Shown piece after piece: positions 22,350 to 30,613 of a stretch of 33,091 nucleotides of DNA. Below the pieces are notes generated by a model. That model did not search any database. It saw nothing but the letters and a program-made list of their open reading frames with translations, and was not told the origin of the DNA. Made by a program: the position numbers and the translations under genes. Positions within the stretch are counted from its first letter, which is position 1, and the number at the start of each line of letters is the position of its first letter. The DNA is from Nocardia vaccinii NBRC 15922 (lineage in GTDB: Bacteria; Actinomycetota; Actinomycetes; Mycobacteriales; Mycobacteriaceae), in the NCBI RefSeq assembly GCF_001613305.1, contig NZ_BDCC01000088.1, forward strand, positions 1 through 33,091, written 5' to 3'.

Positions 22350-23790
22350 TCAGCTTCACTCCCGGATACTTTTCCTCGAACTGCTTGATCACACTGGAAC
22401 AAGCATCGCACGGCCTGTTCTCGGTGTACAAATCTATTACCCCCTTCGAGTCCGGCGTCAACCGCGCGGAAAGCTTTTCAAGAATCTTGTATTCGGAATC
22501 CGTCGGCCGGTAGGTATCACCGGACTCATCGCGCGGATTGAATGTCGGCTTTTCGGGCACCTCCACAGTGCCCGGCGGCGATCCCTTACCGCTGACGGAC
22601 TCCAGCTCGCGGGAGGGAATGAACTGCCCATCGATCTCGCCCTGAGCAACAGCGATGTTCTTCCCCTGCCGGATCGTATTGCCAGAGTTCGACAGGCGAT
22701 CCCGGACGTCCTGCGCGGCCTGCTCACCATCGAATTCTGCGACCGTGTCCTTGTCGTCCCGAAATGGTTTGGTCGGATGCGTAGGCCGCGTCGCCCCACC
22801 CGGCCGGGTGTTCGAGTAGAATGTATTCGGTTGTGCATCCAGCAGCGGCTGCACGCTCTTGATGACCGCTGGTGCCGCTCCCACCGCAACCAGCCGAGCC
22901 ACCGGCATCGCCGCCGCCACGAACGCCGCGAGCTCATCGATGATCGTGACCACCCGCGCACCCGTGGCCGCTGCGCGGGCACCGGTGACCACCGCGCCAC
23001 CCGCACCACCCAACGGCCCGCCGGCGAGCCAGCCGATCCCCTCGACCACACCCGCGATCGCGAGGAACTCGCCGAGCTCCTGGAAGATCTTGGTGTGCGC
23101 GGTGTCGATCGCTTGCGCATAATCCGTTGTCGCGTAACTGAGTTCGTTGCATTGACCGATCACGTTGTCGATCGCGGTATCGACGATATCGATCTGCGCG
23201 AGGATCTGCGCCACCTCACCACTGGCCTGCTCACTCACGATCCGGCGAGCCCCCGCGACCGCGGCCTTGATGCCCTTCATCCCGAACTCCGCAGCCGTCC
23301 ACGCCGACGACAACGCCCGCAACCCATCACTGTGCCCGTTCGGCCACATCCTGCCCTGCACCCACCGACTGATCAGCCCCCACCCCAACGGCGCATCAGT
23401 ATCACCCCCATACGCGCCCTTGAACGCAGGCGCATCGAAACGCGCAGTTACAGCAGGAGGTTGAGCCTGGTTACCGGCCTTCGGATCGTAGTGCGAACCG
23501 TTATCGGCATTCGCGTGGTTGACACTGGTGACCTGCAACAGGTCGTTCAGCTTGCCCAGCGCATTGACCACCGCAGTGGCTGTGGCGACCGCGTTGGACG
23601 CGGCGGGATCATATTTGTCGCACCACTTGTGCCCGGAATCATCGGTCCCGCCGCACCCCCAATGCGAATCCAGCACTTTCGCCAGCGACCGCACCACCGA
23701 CGCCGCCGCATCATGATTGGCCCCGTACAACTTCCCCGCTGCGGCGAACGCGCCCGGCACGACACTGATCGTCGAACCGGTCACGGCCAC
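22327..23790 (-). CDS. Polymorphic toxin with C-terminal deaminase domain
   Basis: A 487-residue toxin. The N-terminal ~150 residues are helical with WGCGG, WCDKYD and VVNALGKLNDLLQV, as in type VII-secreted long toxins. The middle (about 245-330) is a Gly/Ala-rich membrane-like region (AGVVEGIGWLAGGPLGGAGG). The last ~65 residues are a deaminase domain of the BURPS668_1122/Toxin-deaminase type: DSEYKILEKL with the catalytic Glu, then IDLYTENRPCDACSSVIKQF with the zinc PCxxC. The usual His/Cys before Glu is Asp-Ser here, which I recall as typical of this family. GTG 23790 or 23784 (GTGA overlap with the previous stop) may be the start. Target base and nucleic acid are unknown. Confidence 0.85.
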   Translation of the reverse strand: MAVTGSTISVVPGAFAAAGKLYGANHDAAASVVRSLAKVLDSHWGCGGTDDSGHKWCDKYDPAASNAVATATAVVNALGKLNDLLQVTSVNHANADNGSHYDPKAGNQAQPPAVTARFDAPAFKGAYGGDTDAPLGWGLISRWVQGRMWPNGHSDGLRALSSAWTAAEFGMKGIKAAVAGARRIVSEQASGEVAQILAQIDIVDTAIDNVIGQCNELSYATTDYAQAIDTAHTKIFQELGEFLAIAGVVEGIGWLAGGPLGGAGGAVVTGARAAATGARVVTIIDELAAFVAAAMPVARLVAVGAAPAVIKSVQPLLDAQPNTFYSNTRPGGATRPTHPTKPFRDDKDTVAEFDGEQAAQDVRDRLSNSGNTIRQGKNIAVAQGEIDGQFIPSRELESVSGKGSPPGTVEVPEKPTFNPRDESGDTYRPTDSEYKILEKLSARLTPDSKGVIDLYTENRPCDACSSVIKQFEEKYPGVKLNVTYTNP

Positions 23791-24074
23791 ATCCGCATAT
23801 TGACATCCACTGCGCCGGAATAGTTTTCGTGCGCACGAGACAACGCGGACTGCAACACCGTCAACGCCTCCCGCATCGCGGCGGTATCACCTTTCCAGCG
23901 CTCCACGAACTGCTGGTGGCCTGTCGCGGTGACCCCGGTCCACTGCGCATGCAACTGCTCCACCCGCCGGTCGATCGCATCCACCCGCGCCTCGACCTGC
24001 GCGTCCAGCCGCTTGGCGTCATCGACCAGGCTCTGCAACTCGGTCAGATTGACACGATACGGCTCGCCGCTCAC
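23781..24074 (-). CDS. WXG100-type protein
   Basis: A 97-residue ESX-like protein. GTG 24074 overlaps the preceding stop (GTGA). It has two helices joined by a turn with QWTGVTATGHQQFVERW, where W-T-G is the WXG motif, and a C-terminal helix ending before NYSGAVDVNMRMWP. Such proteins pair with another WXG100 member and are exported by the type VII system, often together with the toxin. No secretion machinery (EccC etc.) lies in the window. Confidence 0.85.
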   Translation of the reverse strand: MSGEPYRVNLTELQSLVDDAKRLDAQVEARVDAIDRRVEQLHAQWTGVTATGHQQFVERWKGDTAAMREALTVLQSALSRAHENYSGAVDVNMRMWP

Positions 24075-24472
24075 AAGATCTCCGGCAAATCCAGGCTGCT
24101 GCCCTGGTGGTGCATCGCAGCCGCCGACGTCGTGTCCGTCTCGACGAAACCGGCAACAGCTTGCCGCAACGCCGCCGCATCCCCCTTCAACGCAGCCACA
24201 ACATCGGTGGCCGAGGTGTACCAATCCACCCACGGCTGATCATGCGAATCCGCTGCCTTACCCGACCAATCCCCACCGATCACCGCCCGCACCCGCTTGA
24301 AGAACGTTTGAACGTCCTCATCGAACTCCGCCGCCGAATCCTCGATCCACTGCGCCGCAGCCCGAACCTCCTGCACCGGAACCGATGCCCCCTGACTGTC
24401 ACCCACCCGAATGAGACTACCGAGCACCGGCGATCGCGGGCGACCAACCGAAGTTCCTGTGGCAGCAGACAT
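24071..24472 (-). CDS. WXG100-like protein with N-terminal extension
   Basis: A 133-residue protein. From about residue 33 it is a two-helix ESX-type fold (QEVRAAAQWIEDSAAEFDED, then GGDWSGKAADSHDQPWVDWY with W-S-G), about 95 residues long. The first ~30 residues may be an extension or belong to an upstream false start; an in-frame GTG near residue 23 is an alternative. It ends overlapping the GTG of the second WXG100 gene. The two would form the usual heterodimer carrying or recruiting the toxin. Confidence 0.75.
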   Translation of the reverse strand: MSAATGTSVGRPRSPVLGSLIRVGDSQGASVPVQEVRAAAQWIEDSAAEFDEDVQTFFKRVRAVIGGDWSGKAADSHDQPWVDWYTSATDVVAALKGDAAALRQAVAGFVETDTTSAAAMHHQGSSLDLPEIL

Positions 24473-24558
24473 CCCCGCAGTGCGAGCCGAGAATCACGAC
24501 TGTCCCTGTTCCGAGGGCTCCAGCGGCGCACCGTAAGACAGTGCGGCGGCCGGAACGT

Positions 24559-24600
24559 CTCTCGGCGCCGGAGTCCGGTCGAGGGCCCGGACACCGAGAG
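24559..24600. terminator. Hairpin downstream of the small SMP-like gene
   Basis: CTCTCGG (24559-24565) pairs with CCGAGAG (24594-24600). TCCGG (24574-24578) pairs with CCGGA (24587-24591) inside the loop, giving an interrupted stem. It lies just after the small SMP-like gene on the minus strand, so it may separate that gene from the WXG100 genes. Confidence 0.45.
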
Positions 24601-24631
24601 GCGTCCTACCGTGCTAGCAGGCGACTGTCGG

Positions 24632-24781
24632 TCAGCAGTCGTCTTCGTTGCGGTCGGCGGCAGCGTCCGCTCGATCGGCGAATCCGCTTGTGGCGGTGTC
24701 GCTGTCGGGGTCTCGTTCAGCTGCCTCAGCGATGCGGTCGGCCGATTCGCGATCCATCAGAGTGCTCGATCCCTTACTCAT
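24632..24781 (-). CDS. Small seed-maturation-like protein (49 aa)
   Basis: ATG 24781 has AAGGAA 8 nt upstream. The product reads MSKGSSTLMDRESADRIAEA followed by an Asp-rich linker, SGFADRADAAADRNE and a short acidic/Cys end. This matches my memory of short actinobacterial proteins with a seed-maturation-protein-like pattern (the M-S-K-G-S-S-T-L-M start and a second S-F-A-x-R-A-x-x-A-A repeat). They are hydrophilic and largely disordered, often linked to stress or desiccation. It precedes the WXG100/toxin genes on the same strand, but a hairpin separates them. Confidence 0.6.
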   Translation of the reverse strand: MSKGSSTLMDRESADRIAEAAERDPDSDTATSGFADRADAAADRNEDDC

Positions 24782-25121
24782 GACTCAGGTTCCTTTCTCG
24801 CGAGATGCGCGACGGCCCGGGTACACCGATCCAACGGCCAGCCCTATCGGCTGCCGTGCATGTGCATGGATAGGTTGTCGCCGGCCACGTGGACGAAGCC
24901 TCACGTTCCGGCTCCCGGCGCCGGCATAGCCCGACGCGAGCCTAAAGCAGTCACGGCTCGTTATGCCGAGCCCCGCCATAGGCGAGGCCATCCCGAAGGG
25001 AGGAAAAACAGGCTGGCGTCCGGCCGCGACTACGCCCTCGTCAGCTCCCAGCAATTGTTGCGCAACGCCTATATGGTGTCACGTCAGCGAGGGCGTGTAC
25101 AGGCAGGAACCGCTCCGCGAC
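24782..25121. other. Intergenic stretch without a convincing gene
   Basis: 340 bp between the small SMP-like gene and the end of the broken nuclease gene. Frames here have poor codon structure on both strands. The promoter of the SMP-like gene should lie next to 24800, but no clear boxes are visible. I see no repeat or terminal inverted repeat of an insertion sequence. Confidence 0.5.
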
Positions 25122-26238
25122 TCACTGAGGCTGCCCAGCTTCTCGGAAGGCGAGCTCACTGTCGGCAGTGCTGTACAGCAGCCGCAGAAGACGATCGCCT
25201 CGGAACACGACGATCGAGGACAGCATGTCTCGCTGAATATCAGCCACCCGTGGCGCTGCGGGACCGTGACTATCGAGCAGCCACTCACGGAGTAGTTCCG
25301 GCAGTGCGAAGTCCAGGCGGAACTGCGGCCCTCCTTCGCTGGGAACGATGACCCAGTCGCCGTGGTGTTGTCCCTCGCGGGCGGGCTCGACGCGTACGGG
25401 GACCTGCGAGCCGGGGTACCGGTCGAGATAGGTCTCGAAGTCGGTTTTGGAGACGCTCCGGAGAACCAGGATGAACGGTGCGGACGGAAACCCGACGAGC
25501 AAATCACCGAATCGCTCGCTGTACAGGTCATCCGTGACCGTTCGGAGCCGAGAGGACGGAAGCCACTGCGAGCTTAGGTTGCTGAACAAGTGCTCCACAG
25601 TCTCATAACGCGAGGCCACCTGATCCGCGATCCACTCGTCGCGTGCGTCGGTCCGCACGCTCGGGCCACGCAAATCGGATCCGGTCCACGTTTCCAGCGC
25701 TCGCCGCAGTACTGTGCGTGCTTGCCCAACGGGAAAGTGCCCGATCTCATACCTCAGCGCGAGAGCGCGCATCGCATCAGCGATACCGCCGACCAGCTTA
25801 CGGAGTTCACGGGAGCCGCGGCCCGACAAGTCGACAAGCGAAATCTGTTGCGCCAGTGCGTATCGTTGCGCCTCTAGAGTGAATCCACTGGCCGAGAACA
25901 AGGTGTAGCGGTACTCGTACCGCCTGATCGACACTGCGTCCGCACCAGTGGAAAACGGCGAGTACTGCTGATTCACGTCGTGGATGGTGCCGTGGGCGTT
26001 GCGCACCACCGCAATCGACCTTCTTAGCCGTGAACTTCGCTTCCACGGCCAGTCGCAACGGAAGACAGAACGGCACCGGCAGATCGAGCTCGCCCAAGAC
26101 ATCGGCTTGATGCTCACCACCGCGCCCACGCACCACCAGTCCGTGCCCGGCCTTTTTTAGCACCTCGGGATCCTGATCCGCCGACACCAGAAGCTTGTAC
26201 CCGTTGTGCTGGAGCAGTCGCGCCAGCACTTCCTCCAA
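25122..26238 (-). pseudogene. PD-(D/E)XK restriction-like nuclease, frameshifted
   Basis: Starts at TTG 26238 with GAGGG 6 nt upstream; an in-frame TGA just before excludes a longer start. The first frame gives VRGRGGEHQADVLGEL and LRLAVEAKF, the D...EAK core of a PD-(D/E)XK nuclease. At about 26020-26030 the homology jumps frame: IAVVRNAHGTIHDVNQQ, then YEYRYTLFSASGF, RYALAQQISLVDLSG and a long C-terminal part to 25122. A 2-base deletion (or 1-base insertion) right after the catalytic motif would cause this. Restored, the protein would be ~372 aa and resemble actinobacterial 'restriction endonuclease' proteins that read KTGLxVVRNA. It is dead unless ribosomes shift or the sequence is wrong. 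Confidence 0.75.
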
Positions 26239-26247
26239 AACGATCCC

Positions 26248-26436
26248 TCACAACGCTTCGCGACCGATCATCACGACTCCCTCCCCGAATCCGCAAGGCA
26301 CCCACAGTAGTTCGTCACCGGCCACGAGGCCCAGCAACCGGCAACACAACGCACAACAGGGCATGAGGGGCAGCTCCTCCGGTGCGGTTTGAGCACCGAG
26401 ACCAACCCATCGAGCCTGTGGATTGAGGACCGCCAT
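26248..26436 (-). CDS. Small Cys-rich ORF upstream of the nuclease (62 aa)
   Basis: A leftward ORF from ATG 26436 to TGA 26248, 9 bp before the nuclease TTG. It holds PLMPCCALCCRLLGLVAGDE, with four cysteines spaced CC-x2-CC, then LLWVPCGFGEGVVMIGREAL. The clustered cysteines suggest a metal-binding motif. Codon use is coding-like and the position fits a two-gene operon with the nuclease. It diverges from hsdR at 26457. No family is recognised. Confidence 0.45.
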   Translation of the reverse strand: MAVLNPQARWVGLGAQTAPEELPLMPCCALCCRLLGLVAGDELLWVPCGFGEGVVMIGREAL

Positions 26437-26456
26437 CTCGGTGATTGTCGATCTAG

Positions 26457-28958
26457 GTGGCGGGCCCGGCGCTAGTCGGATATGAAGGAGAAGTGTCTAC
26501 TCTGCCTGCGGGGCGCACCGAGGCCGAAACCCGGGCCGATTTGATCGATCCTGCATTGCTGCAGGCGAACTGGGACGAGACCCAGATCAACACGGAGTTC
26601 TTCATCGGCGACGGTCAGATCGTGGACGCTGGGGGGATCGCCTACCGCACCAGCCGCCTTCGAGCCGACTATGTGCTTGAGCGTGAGCCGGGATTCCCGA
26701 TTGCGGTTGTGGAGGCGAAGCGAGAGGACGAGCCTGCCGCGACCGGAGTTGAGCAGGCCAAACGGTATGCGCGCGGCCTAGCGCTCCCGTTCGCCTACGC
26801 TACCAACGGTCACGAGATCCGCGAGATCGATATGACGGCGGGTACGGAAACAGTAGTCAGCGGTTTTCCGTCGCCCGACGAGTTGTGGGAGCGGTTTGTC
26901 GCTGCCAAGAGCTTGGACAACGAGCTAGCGATGAGGTTTCGGCGCACTCCATTCAGCCAGGCACTGACCAATTACGATGGCACGATCAAACGGCCGCGGT
27001 ACTACCAGAAAGCAGCGATCGACGAAACGCTGAGGACAATCGCGGCCGGTGAGAAGCGCATCCTGCTCACCCTGGCCACCGGAACGGGGAAGACGTTTCT
27101 GGCGTATCTGCTGTGCGCCAAGCTATGGGACGCCCAGTGGCCAACAGGGCAGGGCAGACCGCGTGTGCTCTACTTGGCCGACCGCAACATACTGGTGGAC
27201 CAGCCGAAAGACGAGTACTTCATCCCAGGATTCGGCCAAGAGGCTGTATGGAAGTTGGGCGAGGGAAAAGTGGTGACAAGTCGTCACTTCTACTTCGCGC
27301 TCTACCAGTCGCTGGACCAGACCCGCGCCGACGACGCGCTGTTTCTTCAGTACCCTCCGAACTTCTTCGATCTGATCATCGTCGATGAGTGCCACAGGGG
27401 GTCGGCCGCCGCAGATTCCGCATGGCGAGAGATCTTGGAGCATTTCGAACCGGCTGTGCAAGTCGGTATGACCGCGACCCCTCTCGATGACGCGAACCGC
27501 AGCACCTACGAGTATTTCGGCGACCCCGTTTACACCTACTCCCTAGGGGACGGCATCCGTGACGGCTACCTCGCTCCATACCGCGTGCGAAAGATCCAAC
27601 TGAACGTCGATATCACCGGCTGGCAACCAGAACCGGGCCAGCTCGACCGGTACGGTCGTGAGATTCCGGACAAGGTGTACGGGCGCCGAGAGTACGAGCG
27701 CCTGCTCGCACTGACCGAGCGCACCAAAGAGGCCGCGCGTGCGTTGACCGAGCACTTGCGCAGAACCGACCCAATGGCGAAGACGATCGTATTCTGCGAA
27801 AACATCGACCACGCGGGACGGATGCGCGAGGCGATGGCTAATCTCAACAGTGACCTGGCGGGCCCGCAGAACGACTACGTATTCCGCATTACCGCTGCGG
27901 ATGGGCCCGCCGGAGCTGCCATGCTGTCGGTGTTCCGCAAGGTCGACACCGAGCGTCCAGTAGTCGCAATATCATCCCGGCTACTGAGCACCGGCGTAGA
28001 TCTGCCGACGGTACGCAACGTCGTGCTATTCCGAATCATTGGCTCAGTGCCCGAGTTCAAGCAAATCATTGGTCGCGGTACTCGACTGTTCGAAGAGGAT
28101 GGAAAGCTGTCCTTCGACATCATCGATTTCACCGACGCCACAAGACATTTCAGTCGTCCAGACTTCGATGGCGTGCCCCTCGGACGCCCCACCGTGTCGA
28201 TCACCAACACACAAGGCCACCTCGTCAATATCGATCTACCAGACCCGGACTCCCCCGAGGAGCCCGAAGAAAGCTCCGCTGTGGCGGCCGAACCCCCGCC
28301 GACACCCCCAGTTTCACCTCCTGGCTCACAGCACAGCCAGACGGTGACAGACCCACTACAGGCCGCGAGAATACGCCAGAGCCGAGAGCGCTACTACGTC
28401 GATGGAGTCGAGGTCTTCGTCTTCAACGAGTCGTTGTACATCCTCAACAGCGGAACTCAGGAGTTGAGGCTGACTGAGTACCGTCAATGGGTCGGCGAGC
28501 AAGTACGCCGACTGGACTTGACTCCTACCAACCTACGTGCCCGATGGGCCCGCGCTGTCACCCGCCGCGAACTGAATAAGGCGTTTCGGGCCGCCGGGAT
28601 CGGTACCGAACAGATCTACCGACACTTCGGGCATGAGGATGTCGATGAAGTCGACCTGCTGCTGAACCTCGCTTACAACACAGCATTGGTCACCCGCAGC
28701 GAGCGTGTCACCCGAGTCCGCCAAGAGCACAAGGCGTTCCTCGATGGCTTCGCCGCGGAGGCCAGGGAGATCTTGGAGATGCTCTTGGACAAGTACGAGC
28801 AGTCCGGAATAGAGGAGCTTTCCGCGAAGGCGTTGAAGACCCCCACCTTCGCCGGGATGGGCGGAGTGATCAGTCTCGCAGCGCGTTTCGGCGGCGGCAG
28901 CGAGCTACACCATGCGCTGGACGATCTGACCGCCCGCCTGTACGACATCGCGAACTGA
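26457..28958 (+). CDS. hsdR: Type I restriction enzyme subunit R (HsdR)
   Basis: An 833-residue motor/nuclease subunit. The N-terminal domain has the PD-(D/E)XK nuclease residues D71 and E86-x-K88 (RADYVLE, VVEAKR). The superfamily 2 helicase core follows with Walker A TLATGTGKT near residues 205-213, DEXH box DECH near 311-314, MTATPLDDA, and motif VI-like IIGRGTRLFEE. The C-terminal half (RARWARAVTRRELNKAFRAA, DEVDLLLNLAYNT) joins the complex. It translocates and cuts DNA when HsdM/HsdS meet an unmethylated site. GTG 26457 is annotated; GTG 26493 is an alternative with a close AAGGAG. This is the EcoEI/EcoKI-type long form without a visible extra domain. It leads the hsd operon. Confidence 0.93.
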   Translation: MAGPALVGYEGEVSTLPAGRTEAETRADLIDPALLQANWDETQINTEFFIGDGQIVDAGGIAYRTSRLRADYVLEREPGFPIAVVEAKREDEPAATGVEQAKRYARGLALPFAYATNGHEIREIDMTAGTETVVSGFPSPDELWERFVAAKSLDNELAMRFRRTPFSQALTNYDGTIKRPRYYQKAAIDETLRTIAAGEKRILLTLATGTGKTFLAYLLCAKLWDAQWPTGQGRPRVLYLADRNILVDQPKDEYFIPGFGQEAVWKLGEGKVVTSRHFYFALYQSLDQTRADDALFLQYPPNFFDLIIVDECHRGSAAADSAWREILEHFEPAVQVGMTATPLDDANRSTYEYFGDPVYTYSLGDGIRDGYLAPYRVRKIQLNVDITGWQPEPGQLDRYGREIPDKVYGRREYERLLALTERTKEAARALTEHLRRTDPMAKTIVFCENIDHAGRMREAMANLNSDLAGPQNDYVFRITAADGPAGAAMLSVFRKVDTERPVVAISSRLLSTGVDLPTVRNVVLFRIIGSVPEFKQIIGRGTRLFEEDGKLSFDIIDFTDATRHFSRPDFDGVPLGRPTVSITNTQGHLVNIDLPDPDSPEEPEESSAVAAEPPPTPPVSPPGSQHSQTVTDPLQAARIRQSRERYYVDGVEVFVFNESLYILNSGTQELRLTEYRQWVGEQVRRLDLTPTNLRARWARAVTRRELNKAFRAAGIGTEQIYRHFGHEDVDEVDLLLNLAYNTALVTRSERVTRVRQEHKAFLDGFAAEAREILEMLLDKYEQSGIEELSAKALKTPTFAGMGGVISLAARFGGGSELHHALDDLTARLYDIAN

Positions 28959-28968
28959 CCCGTAGTGT

Positions 28969-28989
28969 GGTGCCCCCATGGGGGCCACC
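28969..28989 (+). other. Hairpin in the hsdR-hsdM gap
   Basis: GGTG-CCCCC (28969-28977) pairs with GGGGG-C-CACC (28980-28989), one bulged C, around a 2-base centre (in practice a CATG loop). It lies 11 bp after the hsdR stop and 40 bp before hsdM. It may slow transcription or stabilise the hsdM message. No T-run, so full termination is unlikely. Confidence 0.4.
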
Positions 28990-29029
28990 GCGCGCTGGCG
29001 CGACCGAACACAGTGGGAGCCGGGAGAGG

Positions 29030-30613
29030 ATGACAGAGGAAAGCCAAGGCCAGTTGTTCGTAACAGAGTCGGGGACGGCCCGTAAGCGCAAACCAAGGAA
29101 ATCCGCGCCCCGCAAACAAACAACCCCGAAATCAGCCCCTGCTCGTCTAGCGGCTATTGTCAAATCGGCTCGCGACATCATGCGTACCGACGAGGGGTTG
29201 AACGGCGACCTCGACCGCCTTCCTCAGCTGGCCTGGCTGCTCTTTCTTCGTTGTCTGGATGCCAAAGAGGATGAACGAGAGATCCTCGAAGGCGAGGCGT
29301 TCCGACCCGCAATAAAGCCCGAGTACCGGTGGAAGGCGTGGGCGGTGGACCGTCGTGACCTAACCGGTCCAGAGCTGATTGAGTTCATCAACACCAAGTT
29401 GCTGCCCTATCTGGCCAATTTGGAGAAAGAGATCGACGACCACGACCGTGTTGGCTTCGATCCGCGTCTCGTGATTTCGTCGGTATTCAAGGACCTGACC
29501 AACCGCATGCGCAACGGCTTCCTCCTGCGGGACGTGATCGACCTGATACACAAGGTCGACTTCACCCACCAGGACGATGTCCACACCATGGCGGCCCTGT
29601 ACGAGGGAATGCTCCGCGAGATGCGCGACGCAGCCGGCGACTCGGGAGAGTTCTATACGCCTCGCCCAGTCATCCGGTTCATGGTGCAGCAGATGTACCT
29701 CGAACTCGGCGAATCTATCCTCGATCCCGCCTGCGGTACAGGGGGGTTCCTCGTCGAGGCCCTCACCGAACTCGGCCCCAAAGCAATGGGTACCCGACTG
29801 CTCGACGAACTGCATGCAAACCTGCGCGGCATCGAGAAAAAGTCCTTACCGTTCCTGCTGTCGAACATGAATCTGTTGCTCCACGATGTCCCCCAACCAC
29901 ATATTTTGCGGGCTAACGCCTTGGTCGAGATGCGTAAGGAGGTTGGCGCTTCATCCAAGGTCCACGTCATTTTGACCAACCCACCGTTCGGTGGCGAAGA
30001 GGAGAAGTCAGTCAGCGACGCCTTCGACGCCGGCTTTCAGAGCCGAGAGACCGCGTGGCTCTTCCTGTACGCCATTCTCGATAAACTCAAGCATGGTGGA
30101 CGCTGCGGCATCGTGCTTCCAAATGGCGTCCTGTTCGGCAATGATGCGGTAGCCGCCAAGATCAAAGAACGGTTGCTGACTGAATGCAATTTGCATACTG
30201 TCATTCGTCTGCAGCAAGGAATTTTTGCCCCTTATACCGATATTCCTGCGAATCTGTTGTTCTTCGAGAAAGGAATTCCGACAGCCGAGACTTGGTACTA
30301 TGAACTCCCACTGCCAGAGGGGCGACGTTCTTATACCAAGAGCAAGCCGCTGTCCTTCGATGAGTTCGCCGAATGTCGGGAATGGTGGGGCGGTCCCGAT
30401 CGCGCGGGCCGCGAGAAGACTCCTCAGGCGTGGTGCGTTCCCATTGAAGATCTCAGGGAGCGCCGTTATAATCTCGATTTGACCAACCCTAACAGTGCCG
30501 ATCAGGCTGTTAATCACGATCCCGCTGATTTAGTTGCAAACCTCATCCAGACAGAACGCGAGATCCTCGGCCTATTGGAAGATCTGCAGAAGGAACTGGG
30601 TGTCGGCAAATGA
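29030..30613 (+). CDS. hsdM: Type I DNA methyltransferase subunit (HsdM)
   Basis: A 527-residue N6-adenine methyltransferase. A Lys/Arg-rich disordered start (RKRKPRKSAPRKQ) precedes the HsdM_N helical domain (LAAIVKSARDIMRTDEGLNG, QLAWLLFLRCLD). The catalytic domain has the SAM-binding motif LDPACGTGGFLVEA near 233-246 and the catalytic NPPFGG near 317-322, with an HsdS-contacting helical C-terminus. ATG 29030 follows GGGAG. Modification by HsdM2HsdS protects host sites. Its TGA overlaps the HsdS ATG (ATGA). Confidence 0.95.
   Translation: MTEESQGQLFVTESGTARKRKPRKSAPRKQTTPKSAPARLAAIVKSARDIMRTDEGLNGDLDRLPQLAWLLFLRCLDAKEDEREILEGEAFRPAIKPEYRWKAWAVDRRDLTGPELIEFINTKLLPYLANLEKEIDDHDRVGFDPRLVISSVFKDLTNRMRNGFLLRDVIDLIHKVDFTHQDDVHTMAALYEGMLREMRDAAGDSGEFYTPRPVIRFMVQQMYLELGESILDPACGTGGFLVEALTELGPKAMGTRLLDELHANLRGIEKKSLPFLLSNMNLLLHDVPQPHILRANALVEMRKEVGASSKVHVILTNPPFGGEEEKSVSDAFDAGFQSRETAWLFLYAILDKLKHGGRCGIVLPNGVLFGNDAVAAKIKERLLTECNLHTVIRLQQGIFAPYTDIPANLLFFEKGIPTAETWYYELPLPEGRRSYTKSKPLSFDEFAECREWWGGPDRAGREKTPQAWCVPIEDLRERRYNLDLTNPNSADQAVNHDPADLVANLIQTEREILGLLEDLQKELGVGK

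Noticed and set aside
22192..23823. Rightward open frame of 543 codons
   Set aside because: It is antisense to the toxin gene and Arg/His-rich; the toxin has recognised domains and overlaps its partners.
24107..25351. Long rightward open frame (414 codons) across the toxin-side genes
   Set aside because: It is antisense to the WXG100 and SMP-like genes, low in normal codon structure and rich in Arg/Pro/Ser, as expected of a GC-rich shadow.
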